Assembly (NCBI GenBank): GCA_014238285.1
Contig: JABABK010000002.1
Location: forward strand, 56,626-120,625
DNA from: Hellea sp.
Lineage (GTDB): Bacteria; Pseudomonadota; Alphaproteobacteria; Caulobacterales; Maricaulaceae
Reading direction: 5' to 3'
DNA length: 64,000 nucleotides
The notes beneath the pieces were generated by a model that worked only from the letters and a program-made list of their open reading frames with translations, searched no databases and was not told the origin of the DNA. This document shows, piece after piece, positions 37,373 to 49,400 of the stretch (position 1 is its first letter; each line of letters begins with the position of its first letter). The position numbers and the translations under genes are program-made.

Positions 37373-38182
37373 TTAACCTTCACGATCCTTGAATTCAGGC
37401 GCACGTTTTTCGAAAAATGACTTCACGCCTTCCATGCAATCATGGGACCTAAATGCGGCGTCCAGCATGACGCTCTCAGCCATATGAGCGGCCATTGGTC
37501 CGCCGTCATATCCATTGCCGCCTAACATCGAGGCGCGCAATAGCTGCTTGTTATGGGCGGCGCTGGTCGGCGAAACATTGACCGCTATTTCCTCTGCGAT
37601 TTCCATGGCGCGGTCGAGGACATTTTCTGGTTCTACTATTTCCGTAATCATGCCTGATGATAAAGCTTCTTCTGGCGAAATAGTACCGCCTTTGAGAAGC
37701 CATTCCTGGCACTTATTCATGCCGACAATGCGGGGCAAAAAGAAGCTGGCGGCGCCGTCAAAAACGATGCCGCGCCTTGCAAAGGGAAACAGAAATTTGG
37801 TTTTGGAGGATACAATCTTCATGTCCATGGGCAGGAGCATGGTCGCGCCAATTCCAACGGCGTGGCCATTGACCGCGGCTATGATTGGGGTGTCTGAATT
37901 AAAGATGCGAATGTTTAAAATGCCGCCAAAATCTCGCGGGATATCATCGAGCATTTCTTGCCCTGCCAGGCTTGCAAAACCGCCGGACAGATCCGCACCA
38001 ACGCAGTAGGCCTTGCCAGCACCTGTGACGACAATGACGCGAACGGAATTGTCATTATCCGCTTCATCGATCGCGTCATAAAGATCTTGGTGGAGAGCGA
38101 TATTATAAGCATTGCCCTGTTCGGGGCGGTTTAAGGTCAAAAGCCGAACTTGTCCGAAATCTTCTTTTAAAATTATGCTCAT
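37373..38182 (-). CDS. Enoyl-CoA hydratase/isomerase family protein
   Basis: 'LLTLNRPEQGNAYN', 'VIVVTGAGKAYCVGADLSG', 'IIAAVNGHAVGIGATMLLPMDMKI'. Confidence 0.92.
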   Translation of the reverse strand: MSIILKEDFGQVRLLTLNRPEQGNAYNIALHQDLYDAIDEADNDNSVRVIVVTGAGKAYCVGADLSGGFASLAGQEMLDDIPRDFGGILNIRIFNSDTPIIAAVNGHAVGIGATMLLPMDMKIVSSKTKFLFPFARRGIVFDGAASFFLPRIVGMNKCQEWLLKGGTISPEEALSSGMITEIVEPENVLDRAMEIAEEIAVNVSPTSAAHNKQLLRASMLGGNGYDGGPMAAHMAESVMLDAAFRSHDCMEGVKSFFEKRAPEFKDREG

Positions 38183-38198
38183 AATGGCCTCTTATAAT

Positions 38199-39830
38199 TT
38201 AATGTCTGAAATGGCGCATGCCCGTAAAGACCATGGCAAGGCCAGCTTCATCAGCCGCATCAATAACGTCTTGATCTTTGATAGACCCTCCGGGCTGTAT
38301 GATGGCGGTTGCGCCCGCTGCTGCTGCCGATAACATGCCGTCCGCAAAAGGAAAAAAGGCGTCGGATGCGCAAGCACAGCCGGTGGTTCGGAGTTCGTCC
38401 CAACCAGCGGATTCTCGGGCATCTTCTGCTTTGCGGGCCGCGATCCGCGCGCTATCAAGTCGGCTCATTTGGCCTGCGCCGATACCAGCGGTTGAACCAT
38501 CTTTGACATAAACAATGGCGTTTGATTTGACATGTTTTGCGACTTTCCAGGCCATCATCATGTCTGCCATTTCAGCATCGGTTGGTTGGCGTTTTGTGAC
38601 GACTTTAAGGTCGGCAGGGTCAACATAGCCATTGTCACGATCTTGGACCAAAATTCCGCCCGCGACATTGCGGTGGGTCAGGCTTGGGTCCGATGGATTA
38701 GGCAGGCCGCCGGCGATCAACAGGCGTAGGTTTTTCTTCTTGGCAAAAATTGCGATGGCTTCGTCTGTGGCGGCAGGCGCAATCACAACTTCGGTGAAGA
38801 CTTTGATGATTTCCTGGGCGGTTTCAACGTCAAGGGTACCGTTAAGAGCAACAATGCTGCCAAAAGCTGATACGGGATCGCAGGCTAGGGCGGCTTTATA
38901 AGCAGAAATGAAGTCATCACCCACCGCTACGCCGCATGGGTTAGCGTGCTTGATAATCGCGACAGCCGGTTTCGCGCCTTTTGCAGTACTGCCAAATTCA
39001 GCGACAAGTTCATAAGCGGCGTCTGTATCATTGATGTTGTTATAGGACAGCGCTTTGCCTTGCATTTGCTCGGCTGTGGCAACGCCTGCGCGGCCTGAGC
39101 CATCACCGTAAAAGGCGGCTGTTTGGTGCGGGTTTTCACCGTATCGAAGAGTTTGTTTCAGTGTGCCAGCTTGGGCGCGATATTCAGGTGTTTCGCCAAT
39201 GACCTTTGCGAAGTAATTAGCGATGGCGGCGTCATAGGCGGCTGAGCGAGCATAAGATTTAGCGGCTAGTGTTCGGCGAAGCGCGCCAGATACCTGACCG
39301 TTATTGGCGTCCATTTCAGCGAGGACAGCATCGACATCATTACTATCAACACACACCGCAACATGGGCATGGTTTTTAGCGCCGGCGCGGATCATGGCGG
39401 GGCCACCAATATCAATGTTTTCGACGCACATTTCGTAAGAACCTCCCGAAGCGACAGCTTTTTCAAATGGGTAAAGATTGACGATCAATAGGTCGATGGA
39501 CATGATGCCCTGATCTTTCATTGCCTCAACATGAGACGCTAGGTCACGGTCGCCTAGTAGGCCGCCATGAACCATTGGATGGAGCGTTTTTACTCTGCCG
39601 TCCATCATTTCTGGAAAGCCGGTTAACTCGCTAACATCTTTGACAGGAAGTCCGGCAGCTTGAATAGCTTTGCGAGTTCCGCCTGTGGAAACCAGCTTAA
39701 CGCCGCGGTCATGCAGAGCTGTGGCTTGGGCGATTAATTTGGATTTATCAGAAACTGAAATGAGAGCACGCTTGATCGATGAGAGACGGGCCGGGTCAAA
39801 AGGGGGGAGGTCAGGATTTGGGCTTGGCAT
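38199..39830 (-). CDS. purH: Bifunctional AICAR formyltransferase/IMP cyclohydrolase
   Basis: '[16 protein letters not shown]', '[16 protein letters not shown]', '[15 protein letters not shown]', '[13 protein letters not shown]'. Confidence 0.96.
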   Translation of the reverse strand: MPSPNPDLPPFDPARLSSIKRALISVSDKSKLIAQATALHDRGVKLVSTGGTRKAIQAAGLPVKDVSELTGFPEMMDGRVKTLHPMVHGGLLGDRDLASHVEAMKDQGIMSIDLLIVNLYPFEKAVASGGSYEMCVENIDIGGPAMIRAGAKNHAHVAVCVDSNDVDAVLAEMDANNGQVSGALRRTLAAKSYARSAAYDAAIANYFAKVIGETPEYRAQAGTLKQTLRYGENPHQTAAFYGDGSGRAGVATAEQMQGKALSYNNINDTDAAYELVAEFGSTAKGAKPAVAIIKHANPCGVAVGDDFISAYKAALACDPVSAFGSIVALNGTLDVETAQEIIKVFTEVVIAPAATDEAIAIFAKKKNLRLLIAGGLPNPSDPSLTHRNVAGGILVQDRDNGYVDPADLKVVTKRQPTDAEMADMMMAWKVAKHVKSNAIVYVKDGSTAGIGAGQMSRLDSARIAARKAEDARESAGWDELRTTGCACASDAFFPFADGMLSAAAAGATAIIQPGGSIKDQDVIDAADEAGLAMVFTGMRHFRH

Positions 39831-41775
39831 TTTTTTTGGGCTTACTTATTGTTTTGGGTTTAGGTTTGATTTTGTGATTAAGGGTACCGTTGGGTTTATA
39901 ATCTGGTAACAATTTTGCGAGAGACTTTATGATTTCGGCGCGATCCCGACTGGTAGTTTGCTTTAAAAGTTGATCAATGTTGGATTTAAGTGTGTCTGGT
40001 GATTCCATAACGCCTGTAAACCGCTGAACGCCATCAACATAGGTCCTTTCCAGAAGTTCTTCATCATCATGAGACAATTCTTCTCTGAGTTTTTCGCCGG
40101 GACGTAGGCCCGTGTAGACAATATTTATATCGCGATCTGGAACGAGGCCTCGGAGCCGGATCAGTTGCCGCGCGAGCTTGCTGATCTTCACGGGCTCTCC
40201 CATTTCTAAAACATAGATAGAGCCCTCTTCTGGCCGTACCGTTGCGTTGAGCGCGGCTGACTGCAAGACGAGCGCAGCCGCTTCTTCCGTGGTCATGAAA
40301 TATCGAGTAACCTCTTCATCTGTGACAGTCACGGGGCCGCCATTGGCGATTTGTTCCTCAAATAACGGTACAACAGATCCTGTTGAGGCTAAAACATTCC
40401 CGAACCTCACGGCACAAGCGGACAGGTTTTTATGTTTCTTCGTGTGTATCAACGTTAGCATTTCAGCAATGCGTTTGCTGGCGCCCATAATGTTTGAAGG
40501 GCGGACGGCTTTATCTGTTGAGATAAGTGTAAAGCTTTCAGCACCATGTTTATGAGACAGTGTAAGAATATTTTGAGTACCGCCAATGTTTGTTTTGAGT
40601 GCTTCAATAGGGTTGATTTCGCTAAGCGGCACATGTTTTAGGGCAGCAGCATGTAAAATTATCTGTGGTTTCTCTTTGGCAAAAATTTCCTCAAGCCGTA
40701 ACTTATCACATATATTGGCAAGATATGGGAACCATGTTCCCTCCATTTCAGGAAATGTTCCGCGAAGCTCACGATCAATTTCATAGAGATTAAATTCCGA
40801 ATAATCGAGCACGGTTAATCGTTCCGGCATCAGCGCGGCGACTTGCCTTGTAATTTCAGATCCGATTGTGCCGCCAGCTCCAGTGATTAAAATACGTTTG
40901 CCCTCAACGAGCCGGCGAACAGGATCAATATCCAGCGCCTTTAATTCACGGCCAATTAAGTCAGACGCTTCGAAAGGGGACAATGTGTCAGGTCGAGTTT
41001 GGCTGATTCGAACCAAAGGCGCTCCAATTTCAGACGCTTTTCGAACAAGGTTATAGGATTTTGTTCGGCTTTGATTTTCATCAGTCGCAATCAATGTAGG
41101 CGGTATGTCATAGTTGATTTTCAAACCTGCATATATGTCTTCGAGTTCAGTAATATTTCCTAGAACAGGAATGCCGCGAATTGAACGACCTCTATGGTCC
41201 ACATCTGTTCCGATGAGGCCTTTAACATTATGGCCTGGGCCCGTCACTTTACGGTTCATATCTCGCAAGTAATTGTGAATTGATCTTTCAGTTCCGATCA
41301 AAACTGCATTCGGGAGATCTTTGTTTTGACCTCTAAAAATGGCCCTCACATCGCCATTTTGCAAAAACATCACAGCAACGCGACTTAAAGTTAAAACAAA
41401 GAAATATAAGGGGCCGACAATAAAAGGTACTGACCTTGGAAAGTCAGCCGCGCGATTAAAAAAGAAAAATAGTAGAACTGGCGCAATCACAACGGCAAGT
41501 AAGACAGCTTGAAATAAATTTCGGATATCATCCAATGACGTAAACCGCCAAATAGCTTTATAGGTATCTGTTAGTATCCAACTTGAAACACAGGCGACCA
41601 TAAATACGATCGTTGCGCTTTCCGCAATACCTGTCGGGACAGGCGTGTCTTCGAACGTATAACGCCAATGAATGACGAGATACATGCAAAGGCCACCAAT
41701 AAGCGCATCGTAAATTGCGACAGTGAATTTACTGATGAGTGGTTTTCCAAATATTCCCGTTAGCGATTTGATCAT
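39811..41775 (-). CDS. Nucleoside-diphosphate sugar epimerase/dehydratase (CapD/FlaA1 family)
   Basis: N-terminal TM segments; '[21 protein letters not shown]', '[27 protein letters not shown]', '[21 protein letters not shown]'; Lys/Pro-rich C-terminal tail. Confidence 0.92.
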   Translation of the reverse strand: MIKSLTGIFGKPLISKFTVAIYDALIGGLCMYLVIHWRYTFEDTPVPTGIAESATIVFMVACVSSWILTDTYKAIWRFTSLDDIRNLFQAVLLAVVIAPVLLFFFFNRAADFPRSVPFIVGPLYFFVLTLSRVAVMFLQNGDVRAIFRGQNKDLPNAVLIGTERSIHNYLRDMNRKVTGPGHNVKGLIGTDVDHRGRSIRGIPVLGNITELEDIYAGLKINYDIPPTLIATDENQSRTKSYNLVRKASEIGAPLVRISQTRPDTLSPFEASDLIGRELKALDIDPVRRLVEGKRILITGAGGTIGSEITRQVAALMPERLTVLDYSEFNLYEIDRELRGTFPEMEGTWFPYLANICDKLRLEEIFAKEKPQIILHAAALKHVPLSEINPIEALKTNIGGTQNILTLSHKHGAESFTLISTDKAVRPSNIMGASKRIAEMLTLIHTKKHKNLSACAVRFGNVLASTGSVVPLFEEQIANGGPVTVTDEEVTRYFMTTEEAAALVLQSAALNATVRPEEGSIYVLEMGEPVKISKLARQLIRLRGLVPDRDINIVYTGLRPGEKLREELSHDDEELLERTYVDGVQRFTGVMESPDTLKSNIDQLLKQTTSRDRAEIIKSLAKLLPDYKPNGTLNHKIKPKPKTISKPKKNAKPKS

Positions 41776-43502
41776 GTTCTAGCCTCGAGGCGTCTAATAG
41801 ACCAACGTACTCTGTTGGATTTAGATTCGCCATCGCCATCTGCAAATGCAGAGCCAGAAATAACAATTTGTTCTGATTTCACTGGGCGATCACCTTCGGC
41901 CAGATAAACAGATTCCTCGATACGCATGGGACCGCCATCAGTCCTAAAACGCCAACCAACTTGCCCCGGTTGAATAAGTAGGGCGCTGTGTAGGTCTTGG
42001 GCAAGGGTTGCTTTGACAGAAGGATGTAAATGAAATCTAATGTCAAATGGGATTGCATTTCGGCTTTGCGGCGGCGTACCAACGGGCACTAATACGCTAT
42101 CTTCACCTCTGATGTCTTGGCCACTATCATTCACATAAAGCCTGCGTCTATGGACGAGCCCTGTGGTTGGTAAATATCCGTTGTGAGACATTTCGAGCCA
42201 GACACCCTCGCTCTGTTCCCGTCTGGAAACATCAACTTTTTCCACGCCTTGTTCAATATGCATAGGGAAGAGTTTTGCTTTTAGTCCTGTTTTAACTAAG
42301 CTGCCCGTTGTTGAATTGTTGAGGCAAAGCGTAGAATGAGCGGCGGTCACCCGCATCGCAGGTCGCCATGACACGGCTTGTTCGTCATTCCAGCCGCAAT
42401 TAACAATAAGTCTTCCAGCTTGGGTGGCAACTTCTATGGATAGTGGGGCGAGATGGGCTTCTTGGTCAAAAGGAAAGGGTGAGGTTTCCCCTGTGTCTAT
42501 GAGGATAACGGTCCCATTTTGATGAATGCGTTGATACCCAGTATGGGGGCAATAGGTAAATGGGCTCGCGCTTGTTTTGCTAAATCTTAGGAGCTGATCG
42601 ATATAATTGATATCGCCCCTACCACCGCCATTGAACCCTGTTAGGCCTTTGTCAGGCATTTGAAAAAATGGAACGACGTGACGGAGTCTTTCAAGCGCGC
42701 GATTAATGGACGGCGAACCTTCGGCGCCGCGCTGTTCTAAAGCTTGATCGAGAGCGGTAAGAATAGCTAAGGCTTCAACGCATTGTTCGGGGCAACGGCT
42801 AACATGACCGCCGTCGGGCAGTATCTGCAAATGTATTTGCTCATCGAGTAGATCAAGGCCGCGATTTAAGTAGTCATAGGCTTTTTCTGGATGAAAAAGC
42901 CCAGCCAATGCTATGACAGTAGCGGCTTTAAGCTTGGGCACGCCATCTGGAGTTTGTTTGAAGGTTTGGCGAAGTTTTTTGACTTGCCGCATTGTACTTT
43001 GTCGGCGTGCATGTCCGGTATGTTCAATTCGGTCCTGAGAAAGGGAGGACGACCAATTACAAAGCCAAGCATAGAGTCGATTGGCTAATATGTCATTTTC
43101 CCAGCTATAGGCATTCCAGTTTCCGTAAATGGTGATCCATTGGTCAATAAGGGTCCTTGCTTTTAGGCTAGCTCCCTTTTCGCCTCGAATAGACAGATCC
43201 CAAAGCCAATCAAAGCTATGGAGCCAGAATGCAAATTTTTCCGAAGGTGCTGGCAACGGCCATGGGTCCCCTTGGCGCCCCACATCTAAGTTTTGCCCGG
43301 CATAAATAAAATGCCCGTCCAAGATGGGTTGTCCTCGATCTGGTCTGCCTCTGAAGTTTCTGATCGGTATATTTTCAAAAGGTACAACACTACCTGTTCG
43401 CATACGAATACCGCGTATCGGTGATAACACTTCATCACCGACTTTCTGCATGGAGCGGGTTAGAGTTGTCTCTATAACTTTGCTGATGGGTAATCGTTGC
43501 AT
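41772..43502 (-). CDS. Heparinase II/III family protein
   Basis: 'ILPDGGHVSRCPEQCVEAL', 'PHTGYQRIHQNGTVILIDTG', 'AHSTLCLNN'. Confidence 0.88.
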   Translation of the reverse strand: MQRLPISKVIETTLTRSMQKVGDEVLSPIRGIRMRTGSVVPFENIPIRNFRGRPDRGQPILDGHFIYAGQNLDVGRQGDPWPLPAPSEKFAFWLHSFDWLWDLSIRGEKGASLKARTLIDQWITIYGNWNAYSWENDILANRLYAWLCNWSSSLSQDRIEHTGHARRQSTMRQVKKLRQTFKQTPDGVPKLKAATVIALAGLFHPEKAYDYLNRGLDLLDEQIHLQILPDGGHVSRCPEQCVEALAILTALDQALEQRGAEGSPSINRALERLRHVVPFFQMPDKGLTGFNGGGRGDINYIDQLLRFSKTSASPFTYCPHTGYQRIHQNGTVILIDTGETSPFPFDQEAHLAPLSIEVATQAGRLIVNCGWNDEQAVSWRPAMRVTAAHSTLCLNNSTTGSLVKTGLKAKLFPMHIEQGVEKVDVSRREQSEGVWLEMSHNGYLPTTGLVHRRRLYVNDSGQDIRGEDSVLVPVGTPPQSRNAIPFDIRFHLHPSVKATLAQDLHSALLIQPGQVGWRFRTDGGPMRIEESVYLAEGDRPVKSEQIVISGSAFADGDGESKSNRVRWSIRRLEART

Positions 43503-43514
43503 GATGGATATGCG

Positions 43515-44192
43515 TTAGGCGACCTGTGAAGCAAGATTACTTCGAAGGGCTGCAATGTTTTGCTGATAGGTTCCGGCCCCTTTGAACACGGCGCTACCGG
43601 CGACTAACGCTGTCGCGCCGGCGCTTATGCATTCGCGGGCGGTCAGCGGGTTTACGCCGCCGTCAATTTCTATGATAATGTCATGCCCGGATTGATCTAC
43701 TTTTTTCCTAAGATCCGAAATTTTTCTAAGCTGTGACCGTATAAAGCTTTGTCCGCCAAAACCTGGGTTCACGCTCATGACGAGGATAAGATCAATATCA
43801 TCAATGACATAGTCAATAACATCTGCATGTGTCGCGGGGTTTAAGGCTATGCCAGATTTCAATCCCAAGCCTCTAATTGTTTGAAGTGTTCTGTGCAGAT
43901 GCGGGCCAGAATCGGGGTGTACGGTGATAATGTCTGCGCCGGCATTGGCAAAATCTTCGATTAATGGATCAACAGGACTGACCATTAAGTGTACATCAAA
44001 TGGTTTCTTCGTATGAGGCTTTAAGGCTTTCACAACGGCGGGCCCAATGGTCAAATTTGGCACGTAATGGCCATCCATTACATCGATGTGAATCATGTCT
44101 GCACCTGCCGTATCAATAGCAGCAACTTCTTCGCCGAGCCGGGCAAAGTCAGCGGAAAGAATAGAAGGGGATATAAGCACATTATCGGTCAT
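43515..44192 (-). CDS. rpe: Ribulose-phosphate 3-epimerase
   Basis: '[45 protein letters not shown]', '[13 protein letters not shown]'. Confidence 0.96.
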   Translation of the reverse strand: MTDNVLISPSILSADFARLGEEVAAIDTAGADMIHIDVMDGHYVPNLTIGPAVVKALKPHTKKPFDVHLMVSPVDPLIEDFANAGADIITVHPDSGPHLHRTLQTIRGLGLKSGIALNPATHADVIDYVIDDIDLILVMSVNPGFGGQSFIRSQLRKISDLRKKVDQSGHDIIIEIDGGVNPLTARECISAGATALVAGSAVFKGAGTYQQNIAALRSNLASQVA

Positions 44193-44350
44193 CGCGCCTC
44201 ATTATCAGCCCCTATGAAAAGGCGCAAGCTGTATCACCTGACAGGCTAATATTCTACGTGAGCAATAATGATGAATTGTCTGAGTTGAATCAGGGTGTGG
44301 ATTTCCCTGATAAATTATATTAAATCGTCATTCTTTGGGCAGGAAATACG

Positions 44351-44827
44351 ATGGAAAAATCTGTAAAATATGACGATGTGATAAAACAAATACTAGCGGT
44401 TGTGAAAGGTGAGCCTTCTGCCACTGCCCGTTACGCTTCCGCCGCTTGTTTGTTAAGCCAGAGTTTTGACTATTTCTTTTGGACCGGATTTTATGTTGTT
44501 GATCCAGTGAAACCTCGTGAGTTGGTTGTTGGGCCTTATCAAGGCACTTTGGGTTGCCTGCGAATTGCCTATGGTAGAGGTGTTTGCGGCGCTGCCGCTG
44601 AGAGCCTCAAGACGCAAATAGTGAAAAATGTCCACGAATTTCCGGGCCATATTGCTTGTGACAGCCAAACCAATTCTGAAATAGTCGTACCTGTGTTAGA
44701 TTATAGCGGGAAATTAGCGGCGGTATTAGATGTGGACTCTACCAAATATAACAGTTTTGATGAGGTAGATCAGCAAGCGCTGGAGTATTTATGCCAAAGC
44801 TTGTTGAAGGGCACGAGTCAAACTTAA
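44351..44827 (+). CDS. GAF-domain protein (free methionine-R-sulfoxide reductase-like)
   Basis: 'FFWTGFYVV...LVVGPYQGTLGCLRIAYGRGVCGAAAE...HIACDSQTNSEIVVPV' with the conserved cysteines. Confidence 0.88.
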   Translation: MEKSVKYDDVIKQILAVVKGEPSATARYASAACLLSQSFDYFFWTGFYVVDPVKPRELVVGPYQGTLGCLRIAYGRGVCGAAAESLKTQIVKNVHEFPGHIACDSQTNSEIVVPVLDYSGKLAAVLDVDSTKYNSFDEVDQQALEYLCQSLLKGTSQT

Positions 44828-45423
44828 ATTTTTGTGTAATCGACCCATATCTCACGTTTTCCTTTTGGATTATTCCATTCGCGCTGAATGATTTCCAGCG
44901 CCTCCTGCGGCGTTGTTGCGGCATGTAGGTCTGCGCCCATCCAACTTGGTGTAAAACGCATTTCGATAGTGTGTTTGATTAAGGATAATAGAGGGTCCCA
45001 ATAATTGTCATTGCTAAGGAAAATAATAGGTTTTTGATGAATCTGTAGACGCATCCATGACATGACTTCTACGGCTTCTTCTATCGTTCCGATTCCGCCC
45101 GGTAAAATAATGAAGGCATCACTTTCTTCAAACATTTGCATCTTTCGGACATGCATATCTGGAACAATTCGGGTTTCGGCCTCTGTGTAAGCACCTTCCG
45201 CGTGAACGAGAAATTCAGGGATGATACCAAGTACTTTTCCGCCGTTTTTATGGGCAGCCTTAGCTGTTGCTCCCATGAGGCCCAGAGCACCACCGCCATA
45301 AACCATTCGAAGTTCGTTGTCGCTGATTGCTAGCCCCGTTGCTTTAGCTAGCTTAATATATCTTGGATGATTGCCTGGGCTTGATCCGCAAAAAACGCAA
45401 ATAGACTTCATGGAGGTGGACAT
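44824..45423 (-). CDS. LOG/TIGR00730 family Rossmann-fold nucleotide hydrolase
   Basis: 'ICVFCGSSPGNHPRY', 'VYGGGALGLMGATAKAA', 'FIILPGGIGTIEEAVEVMSWMRL'. Start moved from 45462. Confidence 0.92.
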   Translation of the reverse strand: MSTSMKSICVFCGSSPGNHPRYIKLAKATGLAISDNELRMVYGGGALGLMGATAKAAHKNGGKVLGIIPEFLVHAEGAYTEAETRIVPDMHVRKMQMFEESDAFIILPGGIGTIEEAVEVMSWMRLQIHQKPIIFLSNDNYWDPLLSLIKHTIEMRFTPSWMGADLHAATTPQEALEIIQREWNNPKGKREIWVDYTKI

Positions 45424-45508
45424 GTAATTTCCCGTTATAATCATTGCAAGAGAGCAAAACACTACCTAAACTTAGAGGTCTGAAATAGCAATTCATGCTT
45501 TTGAGCGA

Positions 45509-46432
45509 ATGTATAAAATGAAATCACGATTACTATCAATGTTGGTAACTGGGCTAGTTTTGGCTGTGTCCCTTTTGGCGGCGGTACAAATCACACAATC
45601 TATTCGGGATAGAAATTCTGGACAAAATGATGTTCAGCTTAGTCAGAACGAACAAGTTCAATCCGTAGTACCGATTGTTATTGGCTCTGTATCGGCGGGC
45701 GATGATGACGTTTCTATTACCGGGAGTGCGCAAGCTGATACCGCGATCTCAGTCCTGAATTTTGGTAATAGTATTCGTCAAATTAAGTCTGATGGAGAAG
45801 GCGCATGGGTTGCCCGCATTCCTGTGAAAAGAGACGAGCGCTATAAACTGGAATTTATTCAATTTGTTGGGGAAGGACAGCCCATTAGAGCTGATGAAAC
45901 CGTATTTCATATTCCGGCGCCCCCGCTAGATGATGCGTCCGCTGATCAGTCTCCAAGAGCGCTTGTTATGGTAACTGCTCCGGGCGGGCCATCGCGGATT
46001 TTTCAATCACCTTTTCGCGGACTTCCGACATCAGGCGCTGTCAGCATGGGGTCGATTGATTATGACGATAGCGGCGGTGTCATATTTTCAGGGACATCAG
46101 AACTTGCTGGCCGTATTCGGTTGTTTGCCAATAATACAATGGTTGGTGACCCGCGTGTAGAGGCCAATGGGCGATGGTACGCAATCGCCGCGGATACCCT
46201 GCCAAGCGGCACTATCGACATTCGCGCTGAACTGATAACGGAGCAAGGTAGTCATTCGTCGGTTCAAGTTTCATTTGATAGACTTAGATCCCAGAACGAG
46301 ATTGATGAGGAGCAGGTCGAGGTTATTTACCGACCATATTCCTGGCAGATTCGCCGTTCTCTCTATGGCGGTGGCAATCAATACACAGCCATTTTCGCCC
46401 CAGAAAATGCAGAGCCTATTGTCAGCGAATGA
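45509..46432 (+). CDS. Membrane-anchored/exported protein with Ig-like repeats and partial LysM-like C-terminus
   Basis: N-terminal TM; repeated 'GSAQADTAISVLNFG...' / 'GTSELAGRIRLFANN...'; terminal 'YRPYSWQIRRSLYGGGNQYTAIFAPEN'. Confidence 0.6.
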   Translation: MYKMKSRLLSMLVTGLVLAVSLLAAVQITQSIRDRNSGQNDVQLSQNEQVQSVVPIVIGSVSAGDDDVSITGSAQADTAISVLNFGNSIRQIKSDGEGAWVARIPVKRDERYKLEFIQFVGEGQPIRADETVFHIPAPPLDDASADQSPRALVMVTAPGGPSRIFQSPFRGLPTSGAVSMGSIDYDDSGGVIFSGTSELAGRIRLFANNTMVGDPRVEANGRWYAIAADTLPSGTIDIRAELITEQGSHSSVQVSFDRLRSQNEIDEEQVEVIYRPYSWQIRRSLYGGGNQYTAIFAPENAEPIVSE

Positions 46433-46435
46433 TTA

Positions 46436-49400
46436 TTAAACCTTTGTTGGTTGTGTCGGGTATTGACGTTTGAATATTCTGGTGAGACGGCGTTTCCAAA
46501 CCGTTGGCGCCGCCAGTAAGACAGGAGTCACTATCAACGTCATTGTGGTTGCAAAAGTCAATCCGCAAACCAGTACATAAGAAATAGGCGCCCAAATGTC
46601 TGATGTGGCGGTACCTTTGCTAGAGAACGTTCCTGAGAATATGTCGGCCTGCCATCCCAATACGAGCGGCATGAGACCAACCACGGTTGTTAAAGTGGTC
46701 AGCAAAACCGGACGAAGCCGTTGCCCCGCGGTTCGCAGAGCTGCGTCTTCTGGCTCATACCCATTTTGAAGGAGCCGCTGATAGGTATCGATCAAGACAA
46801 TGTTATTGTTCACAATAATACCCGCCAAAGCAATGACCCCCGTTAGCGTCAGGATCATACTAATATAGGGATAATAGGTCAGGCCTAATAACACTCCAAA
46901 TATCGACAAAATAACGGCCATTAAAGTTAGGAAAACATGATAAAAGCTGTTGAACTGAAGTAACAAAATGACACCCATCATGAACATCACGGCGAGACCC
47001 GCGCCTTTAAAAAATTGTGCAGCGGCCGAATTTTCTTCTTCTTGCCCTAAAAATTTATAGCCAACGCCTGCTGGTAATAAGTTATCAGAGTTCAGCCATG
47101 TTTTCAGCTCTTCTACTTGTGCATTGGTGGCATAGCCTTCCATAGAATTGGCATTGATTTCATAAACCAATTTTTGATTGCGGCGCGTAATGCTGTCTAG
47201 TCGGGATTTGGGAATTCTCTTGACGACAGACGATAGGGGAACGGCCCCCGACGGCGTTAGAATTCGCAAATTATCCAATACTTTTAGATCTCGGTAACTG
47301 TCAGGATAGCGAATGCGAATATCGACCTCGTCATCGGAATCAGCTGGGCGATATTTTGCGACGAGAGCACCTTCCGTTACGAACTGAATGGCTGATCCAA
47401 TGCGCGAAATATCAAGTCCAAGGCGGCCTGCCTCAACTCGGTCGACGGTTAGTTCCCAGTCAATACCGGGGACGGGTAGCGTGTCGCCAATTTCGAATAT
47501 TCCTTCGGTTTGTGACAGCTTGGAGCGCACGGTTTCAAGCGCGGTTTTGATAGCTGCTCCATCAAGTCCGGACAACTCGATCGAAATGTCCTTGCCAACA
47601 GGTGGTCCCTGACTGGCGGTTATGATTTCTGTATAAATACCCGGAATTCCAGTCGTGGCATCCCGCAGCTGCGCAATAATTTCTGAAACTGAATGTTGGC
47701 GATCTTGATATCTCACTAATTCAGTAAATACCTGAGCAACCGTATCGACAGGCAATTTATCATTGCCCTCAGAACCGCCTTGGGTAGCACCTGCGCCGGC
47801 GACCGTATAGGCAGATTCGATATCTACTATGCCGGCAATGCGGCGCTCCAGATCTTTAGCGATTTCTAAATCTGCGGCGGGCGTTGAGTTTCCGCGGGCT
47901 CGTGCAACGATAAAAATTTGGTCGCTGGCATCAGCGGTGAAAAACTCGACGGGTTTAGGCGGCGGCCCTTGTACTGAAGCTCTAAATCCAAAAAGAACGA
48001 AAAAAAGAAGAGCAATAGTCGCCAGGATAACCAAAATAGGTCTTTGGATTAATTCTCTGATAAACCGAACATACACACCCATTAGGCCAGTGACTTTTGA
48101 TGGGTCGCCTTCAGCGCCAGAAAGGGCTTTTAAGTTCCCTGTTGGCTTTGAGACTTTACGAGGGCCGATTAAGGACCCCATCGTTGGTAAAAATATCAGG
48201 GCCATGAACATTGACGCCGTTAAAACATATATCATTGTGAGCGGGAGGAATGACATAAATTTTCCGGTTAAGTCGTCCCAAAACAGCAGTGGAATAAAGG
48301 CGACTAGAGTTGTCGCTGTCGATGAAATAATCGGCCAAAACATTCGTTCCCCAGCAATTTGGAAAGCCTCTTTTCGGGGCAAGCCTTCGGCCAGTTTGCG
48401 ATCTGCATATTCAATAATCACAATAGCAGCATCCACCAAGACGCCGACAGAGAGGATAAGCCCAAACATAATCATCATATTGATGGGCTGACCTTGAATA
48501 TAAAACATGAACAGGGCCATGAGAAAACTAGCCGGAATAGCCCAGCCAACAAATAGGGCAGAGCGTAGGCCGAGGGCGGCAATGCAAACGATAAAGACTA
48601 AAATGACGGCGTTTACGATCGACGAAAACAATGATGTGATCATCTCTCGAATGTAATTGGACTTATCTTGGCTATATTCTGTATTTATCGTAGATGGCCA
48701 GTCTGGTGCTTCCGTGATCTCGGTCATGGCCGCTCGAACTTTTTTGATCGTATCGATAACGTTTTCGCCCGTGCGTTTAGACAATTCGATAGAGACAGAG
48801 GGTTCTCCGTTAAAACGGGCATAGGAGGCAACGTCCTTATATCCCCGCCTAACCTCAGCGATATCGGCTATGCGAATAATACCGCCATTGCCGTCACTTC
48901 GAACGACAAGTTGCTTTAAATCGTCAGTGTTTTCTATGAGACCTGGTAATTTGACGTTAAATCGGCCTGTTTCCGTTTCGATAGCGCCTGCCGTGATCAA
49001 GGCATTATTGCGATTGATTGTGGCAGCGATTTCTTCAAATGAAATATTAGTGCTTTCCATCATTGCTGGATCAAGGATGGCTTCTAAAACATCTTCCCGC
49101 TCGCCGCTGATTTTGGCTTCTAGGACTTCCGGTATGCCTTCTAATCGCGTTTGAATATACTTGGCCCGTTTTTGAAATTCGCGCTCTGGTGCATTGCCAA
49201 ATAGATTTATGACAATGATAGGAAAGGTCGACATGTTGAGTTCTTCAACAATAGGTTCCTTAGCTTCGGTCGGGAATTCAGCGCGGGCGCGATCAACTTT
49301 TTCAATGACATCGGACACTGCCTGATTTTGGTCAAATGAGGGGTCAAATTCGAGCGTCATATAGCCGACAGATGCGGCGGCAACACCGTCCATTTGTTTA

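Noticed and set aside
44289-44311. ATCAGGG-N9-CCCTGAT palindrome upstream of the GAF-domain gene
   Set aside because: Short single inverted repeat with no paired site or T run; not enough to assign a function.
47829-48491. 220 aa plus-strand ORF
   Set aside because: Antisense to the RND permease; low-complexity composition typical of shadow ORFs.
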